Of a DNA stretch of 64,000 nucleotides, positions 62,720 to 64,000 are shown in pieces. The notes under the pieces are model-generated. The model ran no database searches. It was not told the DNA's origin and saw only the letters and a list, made by a program, of their open reading frames with translations. The position numbers and the translations under genes are program-made. The stretch is from positions 36,609-100,608 of the forward strand of contig NZ_CAJYMB010000096.1 of assembly GCF_913775985.1 (NCBI RefSeq). Reading direction: 5' to 3'. Within the stretch, counting starts at the first letter, position 1, and every line of letters begins with the position of its first letter. The stretch is from an uncultured Pluralibacter sp. (GTDB taxonomy: Bacteria; Pseudomonadota; Gammaproteobacteria; Enterobacterales; Enterobacteriaceae).

Positions 62720-64000
<1,281 letters not shown>

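Overview
The window is chromosomal DNA of a member of the Enterobacteriaceae with fairly high G+C. The basis is a long run of genes that match Escherichia coli proteins closely and in near E. coli order: speC, mltC, yggX, mutY, trmB, yggL, yggN, hemW, rdgB, yggU, yggT, yggS, yggR, ruvX, yqgE, gshB, rsmE, endA, sprT, galP, metK, yqgB, speA, speB, loiP, tktA. I cannot name the genus from sequence alone. Compared with E. coli, nupG and ansB are absent from their usual places, and several gene blocks have been inserted.

Layout. (1) 1 to about 14,970: the right part of a genomic island or integrative conjugative element ending at a tRNA-Phe gene. It holds a three-gene candidate defence operon (MmeI-like methylase/restriction protein cut by the window start, SF2 helicase, GIY-YIG nuclease). 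Next come three tandem pseudoknots resembling the STAXI RNA motif, then plasmid-leading-region type genes: three small unknowns, an ArdC antirestriction protein, a DUF1281 protein, a truncated-looking N6 methylase and an SF1 helicase. A TraI_2 (MOBH-like) protein and a tyrosine integrase close the island. At least six of these genes are preceded by a leader that can fold into two mutually exclusive hairpins, the second usually followed by a T-run. (2) 14,950 to 36,500: core genome, with a CsgD-like LuxR regulator inserted between yggR and ruvX and a cyuPA cysteine operon between sprT and galP. (3) 36,900 to 40,450: an accessory transporter / LacI regulator / nucleoside hydrolase operon with a perfect LacI-type operator. 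(4) 40,560 to 45,660: metK, yqgB, speA, speB. (5) 45,670 to 61,340: a 15.7 kb catabolic cluster between speB and loiP. (6) loiP and the 5' part of tktA.

How the genes work together. speC, speA and speB make putrescine from ornithine or arginine, and both decarboxylase genes are preceded by small candidate leader ORFs. metK makes the S-adenosylmethionine used later for spermidine. mutY, rdgB and ruvX serve genome maintenance. The 45,670 to 61,340 cluster encodes a complete three-component Rieske oxygenase (ferredoxin, oxygenase, FAD reductase), an extradiol-type VOC dioxygenase, an alpha/beta hydrolase, two SDRs, an aspartate-dehydrogenase-like protein, an aldehyde dehydrogenase, a ThDP enzyme, two MFS transporters, an OprD porin and an IclR regulator with two matching palindromes in the divergent promoter. 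This looks like a complete uptake and meta-cleavage-type pathway for an aromatic or heteroaromatic compound whose identity I cannot determine.
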